DNA of 64,000 nt from Streptomyces sp. 840.1 (GTDB lineage Bacteria; Actinomycetota; Actinomycetes; Streptomycetales; Streptomycetaceae). The stretch covers positions 744,001 through 808,000 of the forward strand of contig NZ_RJUU01000003.1 of NCBI RefSeq assembly GCF_003751445.1. Direction: 5' to 3'. How positions within the stretch are numbered: position 1 is the first letter of the stretch; every line of letters begins with the position of its first letter. This document shows positions 42,160 through 50,108 of this stretch, in pieces. Under the pieces are notes generated by a model. That model was given only the letters and a program-made list of their open reading frames with translations. It was not told the DNA's origin and searched no databases. The position numbers were made by a program, and so were the translations under genes.

Positions 42160-42198
42160 CGGTGAGTCCGGCGCCCACCCATGGAACCGGACTCACCG
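42160..42198 (+). promoter_or_regulatory. Intra-operon stem-loop after binding-protein gene
   Basis: Perfect 12-bp stem, 42160-42171 with 42187-42198, loop 15 bases, 12 bases after the binding-protein stop and 30 bases before the permease ATG. It probably acts as an attenuator or mRNA-stabilising hairpin. Confidence 0.75.
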
Positions 42199-42227
42199 GC
42201 CCGTCTTCTCCACACCGATAGGTCGCC

Positions 42228-43187
42228 ATGTCCGTGCACACCCCGAGCCATGTCTCGGAGCTTCGCAAGATCCCTCCCCCGGCAACCCCGGCCCCGTCCC
42301 CGGACGGTCTCTCGGCCCGTCGTCGGCTGAAGCGCCGGGAGGCGACGACGGGCATCCTGTTCGTCCTGCCGACGGTCGTCATCTTCGCCGTGTTCAAGTT
42401 CCTGCCCATCGCGGGTGCCGGTGCCATGAGCCTCACGCGCTACCGCCTCAACGGAGACGTGTCGTGGCTCGGGGCCGACAACTACACCCGCCTGTCCTCG
42501 GATCCGCTCTTCTGGAAGAGCCTCGGAGTGACTGCGACCTATGTACTGATATTCGTGCCGCTCATCATCCTGGTCTCCCTCGGCGGCGCCCTGCTCCTGA
42601 ACAAACTCGTGCGATTCCAGGGCACGTTCCGGGCCGTGCTCTTCCTGCCGTATCTCAGTTCCTTCGTGATGGCCGGCATCATCTGGTCCTGGATCTTCGC
42701 CTCGGACGGACCGCTCAACGCCGCGCTCGGGGGGCTCGGCCCGGTGCCGTTCCTCTCCGGTGACCAACTACTCGTTCTCTCATGCCTCGCCCTGGTCTCG
42801 GTATGGAAGGGGTTCGGCTACTCGATGCTCGTCTTCCTCGCCGGCCTGAAGGCGCTGCCCGCCGAGGTGCACGAGGCGGCACGGCTGGACGGTGCGAGCA
42901 GCCGGCAGGCCTTCCTGCACGTGACGCTGCCACTGCTCAGGCCCGTGCTCTTCTTCGTCCTCGTGATCGAGACGATCACCGGCTTCCAGGTGTTCGACAC
43001 CATCTACGTGATGACCGGCGGCGGCCCCAACCGGGCCAGCAGCAGCCTCATCTACTTCCTCTACGACGAGGGCTTCAAGTTCCTCGACTTCGGCTACGCG
43101 TCGGCGATCGGCATGGTCCTCTTCGCCATCGTGCTCGTCCTGTCCCTCGTACAGCGACGGTTCATCGAAGAGAAGGAGACCCCGTGA
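42228..43187 (+). CDS. Sugar ABC transporter permease, MalF/UgpA type
   Basis: 319-residue channel subunit of the carbohydrate importer. A cytoplasmic N-terminus of about 38 residues precedes six membrane helices. The EAA loop is EVHEAARLDGASSRQAFLHV, where the ATPase docks. No ATPase gene lies in this operon, so a shared MsiK-type multitasking ATPase encoded elsewhere is expected, as in other streptomycete sugar importers (inference from the family). It follows the stem-loop after the binding-protein gene. Confidence 0.93.
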   Translation: MSVHTPSHVSELRKIPPPATPAPSPDGLSARRRLKRREATTGILFVLPTVVIFAVFKFLPIAGAGAMSLTRYRLNGDVSWLGADNYTRLSSDPLFWKSLGVTATYVLIFVPLIILVSLGGALLLNKLVRFQGTFRAVLFLPYLSSFVMAGIIWSWIFASDGPLNAALGGLGPVPFLSGDQLLVLSCLALVSVWKGFGYSMLVFLAGLKALPAEVHEAARLDGASSRQAFLHVTLPLLRPVLFFVLVIETITGFQVFDTIYVMTGGGPNRASSSLIYFLYDEGFKFLDFGYASAIGMVLFAIVLVLSLVQRRFIEEKETP

Positions 43188-44032
43188 CCACGCCGCCCGC
43201 CGCACTCGGCATCCGCCCGGACGCCCGCCCGCCCCGCAGGTGGCTGCCGGCCCTTGCCCTCACCGTGATCTCGCTGTTCACCGTCGGACCGCTGCTGGCA
43301 GTGATCGTGCTCGCGCTGTCGCCCGAGGACGCTCCCACCCTGCCGCAGGCGATCCCCGACTCACTGACCTTCGACAACATCACACGGGTCTTCGAAGTGG
43401 GTGACTTCCCCCGCTGGCTGCTCAACTCCTTCGTCTATTCCGTCGTCTCGGTCGTGGTCATCCTGCTCACGTCCTCCATGGCCGCATATGCCCTGGTGCG
43501 CAAACGGTTCCCCGGGCGCAACGCCCTGCTGTGGGCGATCGTCGCCACGCTGATGGTGCCGATGCAGGCCACCCTCATCCCGACGTTCATCCTCGTCGCA
43601 CGCCTGGACGGGGTGAACACGCTGTGGGGACTGATCATGCCCACCCTGGCCAATGCTCAGGCCGTCTTCCTCATCCGGCAGTTCGTGCGTGATCTGCCCG
43701 ACGAACTGTTCGACGCGGCGCGTATCGACGGCGCCGGCGAGTGGCGCACATTCACCCGGATCGTGTTGCCGCTGATCCGGCCCGTCCTCGCGACGCTCGC
43801 CATCTTCGTCTTCCTGTGGCACTGGAACGACCTGCTGTGGCCCCTGGTCGTGGGCCAGACGGACGAGGCGCGCACGCTGACAGTGGGACTCGCCACTCTG
43901 CACACGGAGACGGTGTCGACCGCGGGCATCATGTCCGCCGCCTGCATCAGCTTCCTTCCCTGCCTGGTGATCTTCGTGGTGCTGCAGCGGCACATCGTCG
44001 CCGGAGTCGTCTCGTCGGGGGTGAAGGGATGA
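43184..44032 (+). CDS. Sugar ABC transporter permease, MalG/UgpE type
   Basis: Second channel subunit, 282 residues from the GTG at 43184, whose GTGA overlaps the first permease gene. Six membrane helices are predicted. The EAA loop is ELFDAARIDGAGEWRTFTRI, and the C-terminal end VAGVVSSGVKG is typical for MalG-class permeases. It pairs with the MalF-type subunit. The ATGA overlap downstream couples it to the Gfo/Idh/MocA gene, which ties transport to metabolism of the imported sugar. Confidence 0.93.
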   Translation: MTTPPAALGIRPDARPPRRWLPALALTVISLFTVGPLLAVIVLALSPEDAPTLPQAIPDSLTFDNITRVFEVGDFPRWLLNSFVYSVVSVVVILLTSSMAAYALVRKRFPGRNALLWAIVATLMVPMQATLIPTFILVARLDGVNTLWGLIMPTLANAQAVFLIRQFVRDLPDELFDAARIDGAGEWRTFTRIVLPLIRPVLATLAIFVFLWHWNDLLWPLVVGQTDEARTLTVGLATLHTETVSTAGIMSAACISFLPCLVIFVVLQRHIVAGVVSSGVKG

Positions 44033-44952
44033 CGTCCGCATCGACGCCCCCGCCCCTGCGGCTCGGGCTCATCGGAGTCGACTCCCCGCACGCGCCGTCC
44101 TTCACACGCCTGTTCGGTGACGGCGTCACCGGCGCCGTGCCCGGCGCCACCGTGACAGCGGCCTGGAAGGGGGTGGCGGCCGCAGACTTCCCCCTCGGAG
44201 GCGACCGCGTCGATGCCCTGGCCCGCGAGGTGACGGAGCTCGGAGTTCCCCTGTGCTCCACCCCCGACGAGGTCGCCGAGCGCTGCGACGCGCTGTTGAT
44301 CGTCGCCGCCGACGCCCGCACCCACCCCGGTTACTTCACCCGGCTCGCGCCGTTCGGCAAGCCCGTCTACGTCGACACACGATTCGCCCTCGCGCTCCGC
44401 GACGCCCGCGCGATGCTGGCCACGGCGCGTCGCCACGCCTGCCTGCCCCTGGCCGGCTCACCGAAACGGTTCACGCCCGAGTTCCGGCAGGCCCTCGGCT
44501 CCGGCGACGTCGACCGGCTCGACCTGACGGGTCCCCTGCCCACCCAGCCCGGCCACCCGTTCCTGGCCTGGTACGGGGTACACCTGGTGGATCTGGCGGT
44601 CGCGGCCCTCGGGCCGGAATGCGTCGAGGTCGACGCCACGGACGCCGGGCGCACGAAACTGACCTGGGCCGACGGACGGATCGCGACCCTCGGCGGCGAC
44701 ACGGAGTGGTCACCGTTGACGACCGGGCACGTCAACGGCCGGGGCGGCGGGCCCACGTTCGCCATCGAGGCCGGACCGGCCATGCTGACCGGGCTGCTCA
44801 CGTCGATCGTCGAGAGCTGCCGGACGGGCGTCCCGAACGTCCCCGGGTCCGAAGTGCTCGCCATCGTGGCCATCGTCGAGGCGGCCCACCGCAGCCGTTC
44901 GGCCGGCGCACCGGTGACGATCCCCCGCCGGCCCGAGGAGGCCCTCCCGTGA
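44029..44952 (+). CDS. Gfo/Idh/MocA family oxidoreductase
   Basis: 307-residue member of the sugar oxidoreductase family, presumably cytoplasmic. The N-terminal strand-loop reads RLGLIGVDSPHAPSF instead of the GxGxxG dinucleotide loop. The strand CDALLIVAADARTHPGYF and the KPVYVDTRFAL region, where the usual catalytic EKP is changed to GKPVYVDT, place it in the family but as a divergent member. Overlaps with the permease and FGE genes show it belongs to the operon. It may still bind a sugar and a nucleotide, but normal NAD-dependent chemistry is not assured. Confidence 0.82.
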   Translation: MTSASTPPPLRLGLIGVDSPHAPSFTRLFGDGVTGAVPGATVTAAWKGVAAADFPLGGDRVDALAREVTELGVPLCSTPDEVAERCDALLIVAADARTHPGYFTRLAPFGKPVYVDTRFALALRDARAMLATARRHACLPLAGSPKRFTPEFRQALGSGDVDRLDLTGPLPTQPGHPFLAWYGVHLVDLAVAALGPECVEVDATDAGRTKLTWADGRIATLGGDTEWSPLTTGHVNGRGGGPTFAIEAGPAMLTGLLTSIVESCRTGVPNVPGSEVLAIVAIVEAAHRSRSAGAPVTIPRRPEEALP

Positions 44953-45914
44953 CCGGTAACGCCTCGTGCTGCGCCGCGAGCCGGGCGGCCGGGGCGCAGC
45001 CACCGCCGGCGCCGGGGCCCCGGCCGGCCACGCGCGACCTCGACGGACCTCCGGAACCGTCGTACAACGGCATGGCTCTGCTGCCCGGCGGCAGCTTCCT
45101 GATGGGGACCGACGACGGCCGGGGCTACCCGGCCGACGGTGAGGGACCGGTGCGGGAGGTCGAACTGCCCCCCTTCCGTATCGACACGACGGCGGTGACG
45201 AACGCCGCGTTCGCCGAGTTCACCGGGGCGACCGGCTGGATCACACTGGCGGAGCGCTTCGGCACCTCCTTCGTGTTCGCCGCGTTCCTGCCCGAGCACC
45301 CGCGCGGAGCGCGTCCGGTGCCGGGGACTCCGTGGTGGTACCAGGTGCCGGGCGCGGACTGGCGCAGGCCCGAGGGCCCCGGCTCGGGACTGGCCGGCCG
45401 GATGGACCACCCGGTGGTCCACGTCACCTGGCGGGACGCCCGCGCCTATGCCAGATGGGTGGGCAAGCGGCTGCCCACCGAGGCCGAGTGGGAGTACGCG
45501 GCCCGCGGCGGTCTGGTCCAGGCCCGCTATCCGTGGGGCGACGAGCGCGAACCCGGCGGTGTGCACCGGATGAACGTGTGGCAGGGCGAGTTCCCCATCC
45601 GCGACAGCGACGCGGACGGCTACCTGGGCACCGCTCCGGCGAACGCGTTCGAACCCAACGGGTACGGCCTGTACAACACCTGCGGCAACGTATGGGAGTG
45701 GTGCTCCGACTGGTTCCACCCCAGCTGGCACGCCACCGGTCCGCGGACCGCTCCGGCCGGGCCGCCGAGGGGTGAGCGCAAGGTGATGCGCGGCGGCTCC
45801 TACCTCTGCCACGAGAGCTACTGCTTCCGCTACCGCGTGGACGCACGCAGTTCCAACACACCCGACAGCAGCTCCGGCAACATCGGATTCCGCTGCGTCG
45901 CCGGCACCGGCTGA
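44949..45914 (+). CDS. Formylglycine-generating enzyme (sulfatase-activating)
   Basis: Copper-dependent oxidase that converts the cysteine of the CxPxR sulfatase motif to C-alpha-formylglycine using oxygen. 321 residues from the GTG at 44949 (GTGA overlap). The domain begins at about residue 42 (ALLPGGSFLMG). HPVVHVTWRDARAYARWVGK, LPTEAEWEYAARGG and GNVWEWCSDWF are FGE-sulfatase signatures. The active-site cysteines are C287 and C292 in RGGSYLCHESYC, followed by RSSNTPDSSSGN, which I recall almost identically in the characterised Streptomyces coelicolor enzyme. No signal peptide is seen. As the last gene of the sulfatase operon, it is predicted to be the dedicated activator of that sulfatase. 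Confidence 0.93.
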   Translation: MTGNASCCAASRAAGAQPPPAPGPRPATRDLDGPPEPSYNGMALLPGGSFLMGTDDGRGYPADGEGPVREVELPPFRIDTTAVTNAAFAEFTGATGWITLAERFGTSFVFAAFLPEHPRGARPVPGTPWWYQVPGADWRRPEGPGSGLAGRMDHPVVHVTWRDARAYARWVGKRLPTEAEWEYAARGGLVQARYPWGDEREPGGVHRMNVWQGEFPIRDSDADGYLGTAPANAFEPNGYGLYNTCGNVWEWCSDWFHPSWHATGPRTAPAGPPRGERKVMRGGSYLCHESYCFRYRVDARSSNTPDSSSGNIGFRCVAGTG

Positions 45915-45932
45915 GCGGCGGCCCGGTAGGCG

Positions 45933-46820
45933 TCAGCCGAGGCGGGTCACGGAGACGGAGTCGTCGTACACGTCGACGACCGAGACACCCGTGGGGTAGT
46001 CGCGGCCCTTCGCGGGGTTCCACGACGGCCGGTAGATCCCGGTCTTGAAGTAGGGCTCGTTCGGCTGGTGGTAGTTGTTCTCGCCCGAGTCGTCCACGAG
46101 CTGGGTGCCGTTGCGGCACACCCGCAGCGCCCCTGGATGGGTGGGGGTGGACCAGTCGATGTCGAAGGTCCAGTTGTTCCAGACGCCGCGCGTGACCGGG
46201 CCCAGGGAGTACGCCCGCCGCACGGGGGTGGTGTCGTCCGGGTCCGCCAGGTTGAACACGCTGAGCAGCCACTCGGAGTTGCGCACCGAAAGGGCGATGG
46301 GCGGGTTGGTGTCCGAACCGTCGGACAGTGGTTTGCCGTGCCACTGGGCGAGGATCGTGTCGTAGTTGGACCATTCCCAGTCGGCGGGCAGGAAGTCGGA
46401 GAAGCTGAACCGGTAGGCGCCGTAGCCCACCGCGTCGTTCGCCACCTCGGACCGCCACGACTTCCCGTCCCCGGGGACGGTGAACCGGCCGGAGCCGCTC
46501 CCGTCCAGGACGGGTGAGGTGGCCGCCCTGATGGAAGCGGTGGCATCGGCGCCGTCGTAGCGGTGCTTCACGAAGCCGAAGTCGGGGGCCGTTCCCTCGA
46601 ATCCGTCGCTGAAGACGGTTGTCCCGTTGACGGGGTCGGCGCAGCCGGCCGGAAGGGCCGATGCCTGTCCGGATGCGCCGTCGGCGGGCGGTGCCAGGGC
46701 GAGCGTGCCCCCGACGAGGACGGCGACGCAGCCGAACCCCGCGCTGCGCGAATTGCGGTGGCCCTTCGCCCGGCGCGTGCCGTCCGGGCCCGGAGTGGTG
46801 GCAGTGGGCGTGATTGTCAT
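45933..46820 (-). CDS. Secreted heparin-lyase-I-like polysaccharide lyase
   Basis: 295-residue exported protein. A basic N-terminus and hydrophobic segment ending near residue 45 (ALAPPADGA) form a signal peptide, about 45 residues long. The mature part is a beta-jelly-roll of the polysaccharide lyase type (heparin lyase I / PL20-like): SWRSEVAND, DTILAQWHGKPL, VWNNWTFDIDW and PYFKTGIYRPSWNP are the conserved blocks, and the His in QWHG is a likely active-site residue. It converges with the FGE gene 18 bases away and diverges from the propeller gene. It would cleave a uronic-acid-containing glycan outside the cell by beta-elimination; whether the glycan is sulfated is inferred. Confidence 0.82.
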   Translation of the reverse strand: MTITPTATTPGPDGTRRAKGHRNSRSAGFGCVAVLVGGTLALAPPADGASGQASALPAGCADPVNGTTVFSDGFEGTAPDFGFVKHRYDGADATASIRAATSPVLDGSGSGRFTVPGDGKSWRSEVANDAVGYGAYRFSFSDFLPADWEWSNYDTILAQWHGKPLSDGSDTNPPIALSVRNSEWLLSVFNLADPDDTTPVRRAYSLGPVTRGVWNNWTFDIDWSTPTHPGALRVCRNGTQLVDDSGENNYHQPNEPYFKTGIYRPSWNPAKGRDYPTGVSVVDVYDDSVSVTRLG

Positions 46821-47336
46821 GGAGCTCTCTTTCCACGAGGTGCGCAGGGTACGGGCCCGTTGCGGCGGTGAACCGGCGCGTTGTTGCGGGAGGCGGTGAG
46901 CGCGGCCGGCGGCCTCGGCCTCGTGGCCGGGCCCCCAGGGCCGACGGGCGGCAAGAAGCGGCGCCGCGGACCTGTGGGAACGACTGAAGGAGTCGCAGGA
47001 GCAGCCGCGTGCCCCCTGTCGCCCGGCGGCCTGTCCGAGGCTGCGGGGCGTTGGCAGCGGATGCTTGCACGGTCGGTGAGAGCCGGTCAATGCCCTTGCG
47101 ACGTATCGGGGATGTGGCTCGGGAGCTGATATCCGTTCACGCTTTTGTCATTGACAAAAGTTCGACGGACTGGCAGGTTTCCGCTCCAGGCAGCGCAGTC
47201 GCCCCGACAGCCCGCCTCTCTCGTACCCGGTGCCCCAGCAGGCCACAGGCGTCCGCCACGAACCCCGTCCCCCGGCAGCTCCGCCAGATCGCCGCACCCC
47301 CGCCACGAGCACACCGCCGAACATCGAGGAGTTCCC
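46821..47336. promoter_or_regulatory. Divergent regulatory region, lyase / propeller genes
   Basis: 516 bases without a convincing gene. It contains the 19-bp predicted ROK operator near the middle and the GAGGAG ribosome site of the propeller gene at 47326-47331. The remainder shows no other clear structure. Confidence 0.6.
47142..47160. promoter_or_regulatory. Predicted ROK operator, perfect 19-bp palindrome
   Basis: CTTTTGTCATTGACAAAAG: 9-bp perfect arms around a central T. It includes TTGACA (47151-47156), a possible -35 box for the propeller gene. The same core, 15/19 identical, overlaps the promoter next to the ROK gene. Confidence 0.75.
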
Positions 47337-49337
47337 ATGCACCAGTTCCCGTCACCGAGCAGGCGCCATGTCCTTCGGCTCGCCGGTGCGGCCGGGCTCA
47401 CCACAGCGGCGGCCGTGCTGGCCCCGCAGGCCTCGGCCGCCGGTGCGCGCACCACCATCACCGACCTGGGGCCCGCCGTCGTCCAGTTCTCCCTGATGAG
47501 CGGCCTGCTGATCGGCGACACCGTCTACATCGGCTCCCGCAACCTGAGCCCCGCCCGCGTGATCGGCTTCCACCTGCCGACCCGCAGCGTGACCTCACGG
47601 ACCGACCTGTCGGCAGGTTCGACGGTCTCCGCTCTCGCCGCTGATCCGACGGGCCGTTACCTCTACGCCGGCGTGCTGTCCAAGAAGAAGGGCGATCCGA
47701 ACCTCTTCCGGTGGGACCTGACTAGGACGGACGAGGCCGCCGTGCCGCTGGGGCTGACCGGGAGCGAGACGGACATCCGCGATCTGACCGTCGCACCGGA
47801 CGGCAAGGTCTACTCGGTGGGCGGCCTCCCCGGCGTCCCGCCCGCCCTCTGGGAGTACGACCCGGCCACGGGCGCTCTGACCAGCCTGGGAGTGCCCGAT
47901 CCGAAGGCCACCCTGGCCAGGGCCGTCGTGGCCACCGGGAGCACGGTCTTCTTCGGGGCGGGAAGCGTGCTGTCCGGCGGCGGCGACGCGAGCAGGGCAT
48001 CGCTGTTCGCCTACGACCGCGCCGCGAAGACGTTCACGTCCATCGTGCCCAGGGAGTGCGAGGCCGACCCCTCGCTGCGCGAACTCGCCGTCGCCGGGGA
48101 CAAGCTGGTGATCGGAACCTCCGCCTCGGGCAGCCCGGCCAAGCTGGCCGTGATGGACCTGGACGACTACTCCTCGTACACCGTGGTGACCGCCGGGGGG
48201 AACATGGTCAAGACCATGGCCGTCGAGGCGACGTCCGTCTATTTCACCGACGAGACGGGCGCGCACGTCTACTCCCTGACGACCGGTGAGATCACCCGCG
48301 TCGACGCCGGGGGCCTCGACCTGGGCGAGGTCTGGGGCGTCGATCACCGCGACGGCACCCTGGTGGTCGTCTCCGCCTACGGGTTCGTGGCCGAGATCGA
48401 CCTGGCGGCCCGTACCTCGGTCGTCACCGACCTCGGCGCGGCCGGTGCGCCCGCCGGGCCGCAGCTGGGGATGGGGATCGCCGCGGGAGGGGGGTACGTG
48501 TACACCGGCGGCACCGGCACCATCGCCCGCCACGACGTGCGCACCGGCGAGGTGGTCAAGTTCCGCGTCCCCGGTGAGGCGAAGGACGCGGACGTGGTGG
48601 ACGGTGTGCTGTACACCGGCCAGTACAACGCGCAGGGGATCTGGTCCTACGACCCGGCGGGCAAACGGCTCCCCCACCAGGTGGCGAGCTTCGCCGCCGA
48701 ACAGAACCGCCCCCTGGACACCTGCTGGGACCCGTACCACCGCCTGCTGCTCGTCGGTGTCCAGTCCGACACCGAGGGAGGCGGTTCGCTGTGGACGTAC
48801 GACCCGGGGAACGGCCGGTCGGCCATCCACGTCAACCCCGTGGACGAACGCCAGCTCATCAGGGCGGTCGCGACCCGGCAGGGGGTGGCGTTCCTCGGCG
48901 GCGACAACCTCCAGGGCCAGGGCCCCCGCGCCACGGTGGTCGCCTTCGACCCGCGCAGGGGACGGGAACTGTGGCGCCTCGACCTGGACCAGAAGGGGGG
49001 CATCGCCGCGATGACCGTCCTGGGCCGGAATCTGTACGGGCTCTCCAGGCGCGGCGAGTTCTTCGTCATCGACCTCCCGCGCCGGCGGGTGGTGCACACC
49101 GCCGACCTCAAGGACATCTCCCCCGGATTCGCGGCAATGGTCACCAACAGGGGAACCGTGTACGGGGTGTCGGACACCACACTGTTCCGGTTCGACCGGA
49201 AGACCTTCGCGGCAAGCACCGTGGTGTCCGGCATCAACGGAGCCTGGTACAGCGGCCCGCACCTGAACCACGACGAGCACGGACTCCTCTACACCCTGCG
49301 CGGTACGAATCTGGTCCGGATCGACGACCGGCACTGA
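47337..49337 (+). CDS. Tat-exported beta-propeller protein of unknown function
   Basis: 666-residue secreted protein. The N-terminus has a twin-arginine signal (SRRHVLRLAGAAGL, then AAAVLAPQASA, cleavage near residue 35), so it is exported folded, possibly with a bound metal or cofactor. The rest is a series of about eight to ten beta-propeller repeats with GKVYSVG, NLFRWDL, ALWEYDPATGAL, GIWSYDPAGK and SLWTYDPGNG. No catalytic family is recognised. It is controlled, by the shared palindrome, together with the sulfatase operon and faces the lyase gene, so a role in binding or cutting the glycan is plausible; some polysaccharide lyases and oligosaccharide-active enzymes are propellers. ATG 47337, GAGGAG upstream. 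Confidence 0.8.
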   Translation: MHQFPSPSRRHVLRLAGAAGLTTAAAVLAPQASAAGARTTITDLGPAVVQFSLMSGLLIGDTVYIGSRNLSPARVIGFHLPTRSVTSRTDLSAGSTVSALAADPTGRYLYAGVLSKKKGDPNLFRWDLTRTDEAAVPLGLTGSETDIRDLTVAPDGKVYSVGGLPGVPPALWEYDPATGALTSLGVPDPKATLARAVVATGSTVFFGAGSVLSGGGDASRASLFAYDRAAKTFTSIVPRECEADPSLRELAVAGDKLVIGTSASGSPAKLAVMDLDDYSSYTVVTAGGNMVKTMAVEATSVYFTDETGAHVYSLTTGEITRVDAGGLDLGEVWGVDHRDGTLVVVSAYGFVAEIDLAARTSVVTDLGAAGAPAGPQLGMGIAAGGGYVYTGGTGTIARHDVRTGEVVKFRVPGEAKDADVVDGVLYTGQYNAQGIWSYDPAGKRLPHQVASFAAEQNRPLDTCWDPYHRLLLVGVQSDTEGGGSLWTYDPGNGRSAIHVNPVDERQLIRAVATRQGVAFLGGDNLQGQGPRATVVAFDPRRGRELWRLDLDQKGGIAAMTVLGRNLYGLSRRGEFFVIDLPRRRVVHTADLKDISPGFAAMVTNRGTVYGVSDTTLFRFDRKTFAASTVVSGINGAWYSGPHLNHDEHGLLYTLRGTNLVRIDDRH

Positions 49338-49363
49338 CCATGCCCCGGCGCGGGCCGGACGGC

Positions 49364-50020
49364 TCAGCGCAGCCGGGGGCCGTCCGCCGAAGGGATCGCG
49401 ATCAGCGGCACCAGGTAGCTGCGGGCGAACGTCCGCAGCTGCTCGTCGTCGTCGAGTTCGAAACAGCTGACCGGGTTGAGCAGAAAGGAGACCGTGATCC
49501 GCACCATCAGCTCGGCGACGGGGGTCGGGTCGGTCTGCGGCCGCCCCTCCGCGCGCCCGGCCTCGCGCAGCCGGCCCGCCACGTAGCCGCGCATCGCGAT
49601 CAGGGCGGGTCCGCTCTCCACCGTCAGGAACGGGAGCATGATCTCCGGTTCCAGTCGCAACAGGCCTCCTACCAGGGGGTGTTCGCGGATGTGGCGGAGG
49701 ACGGTCACGAAACCCTCGACGATACGGTCCTCGGTGGTGGGCAGCGGGGCGACCGCCCGGTCCACCTCCACCACGAAGCGGCGGTACTCGCGCAGCAGGC
49801 AGGCGGAGACCAGGCTGTCCTTGTTGCCGATCCGTCGGTACACGGTCACCCGCGAGACCCCGGCCCGCTTGGCGACGTCGTCGACGGTGGAACGCCGCAG
49901 CCCGAAGGTCATGAACTGCTCGCGCGCGGCGTCGAGGATCTGCTCGTTCAGGGCGTCGGAGGGCGGCGTCCCGTCGAGCGCGCCGGCCAGCAGCGCTTCG
50001 TCCGTGCTCCGTGCGGCCAT
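49364..50020 (-). CDS. TetR family transcriptional regulator
   Basis: 218-residue repressor. The HTH at about 24-70 has ILDAAREQFMTFGLRRSTVD and AKRAGVSRVTVYRRIGNKDS. The C-terminal helical ligand domain has no diagnostic motif. An N-terminal extension of about 22 residues precedes the HTH. The ATG at 50020 is the likely start. Downstream of, and in the same direction as, the acyl-CoA ligase gene (88 bases apart, with a MITE-end remnant between), it may regulate fatty-acid genes of the flanking region; direct evidence is missing. Confidence 0.92.
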   Translation of the reverse strand: MAARSTDEALLAGALDGTPPSDALNEQILDAAREQFMTFGLRRSTVDDVAKRAGVSRVTVYRRIGNKDSLVSACLLREYRRFVVEVDRAVAPLPTTEDRIVEGFVTVLRHIREHPLVGGLLRLEPEIMLPFLTVESGPALIAMRGYVAGRLREAGRAEGRPQTDPTPVAELMVRITVSFLLNPVSCFELDDDEQLRTFARSYLVPLIAIPSADGPRLR

Positions 50021-50057
50021 GGGCCCTCCCCGCTCTGCGCCGGTTCGGCTCCACCCT

Positions 50058-50086
50058 AGGGCCTGTCGTCAGACTGCCGTCCGCCG
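50058..50086 (+). repeat. Remnant of MITE left end
   Basis: AGGGCCTGTCGTC (50058-50070) and the next 16-20 bases match the left end of the element at 60061, at about 29 of 33 positions. No right end is found nearby, so it is a solo or truncated copy in the gap between ligase and TetR genes. Confidence 0.65.
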
Positions 50087-50108
50087 CGCGTACCGACAGC
50101 CGGCGGGC

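Noticed and set aside
37131..49337. A defence system or prophage module in the accessory-looking region.
   Set aside because: All genes have metabolic or transport families; no nuclease, integrase, phage structural or toxin gene is seen.
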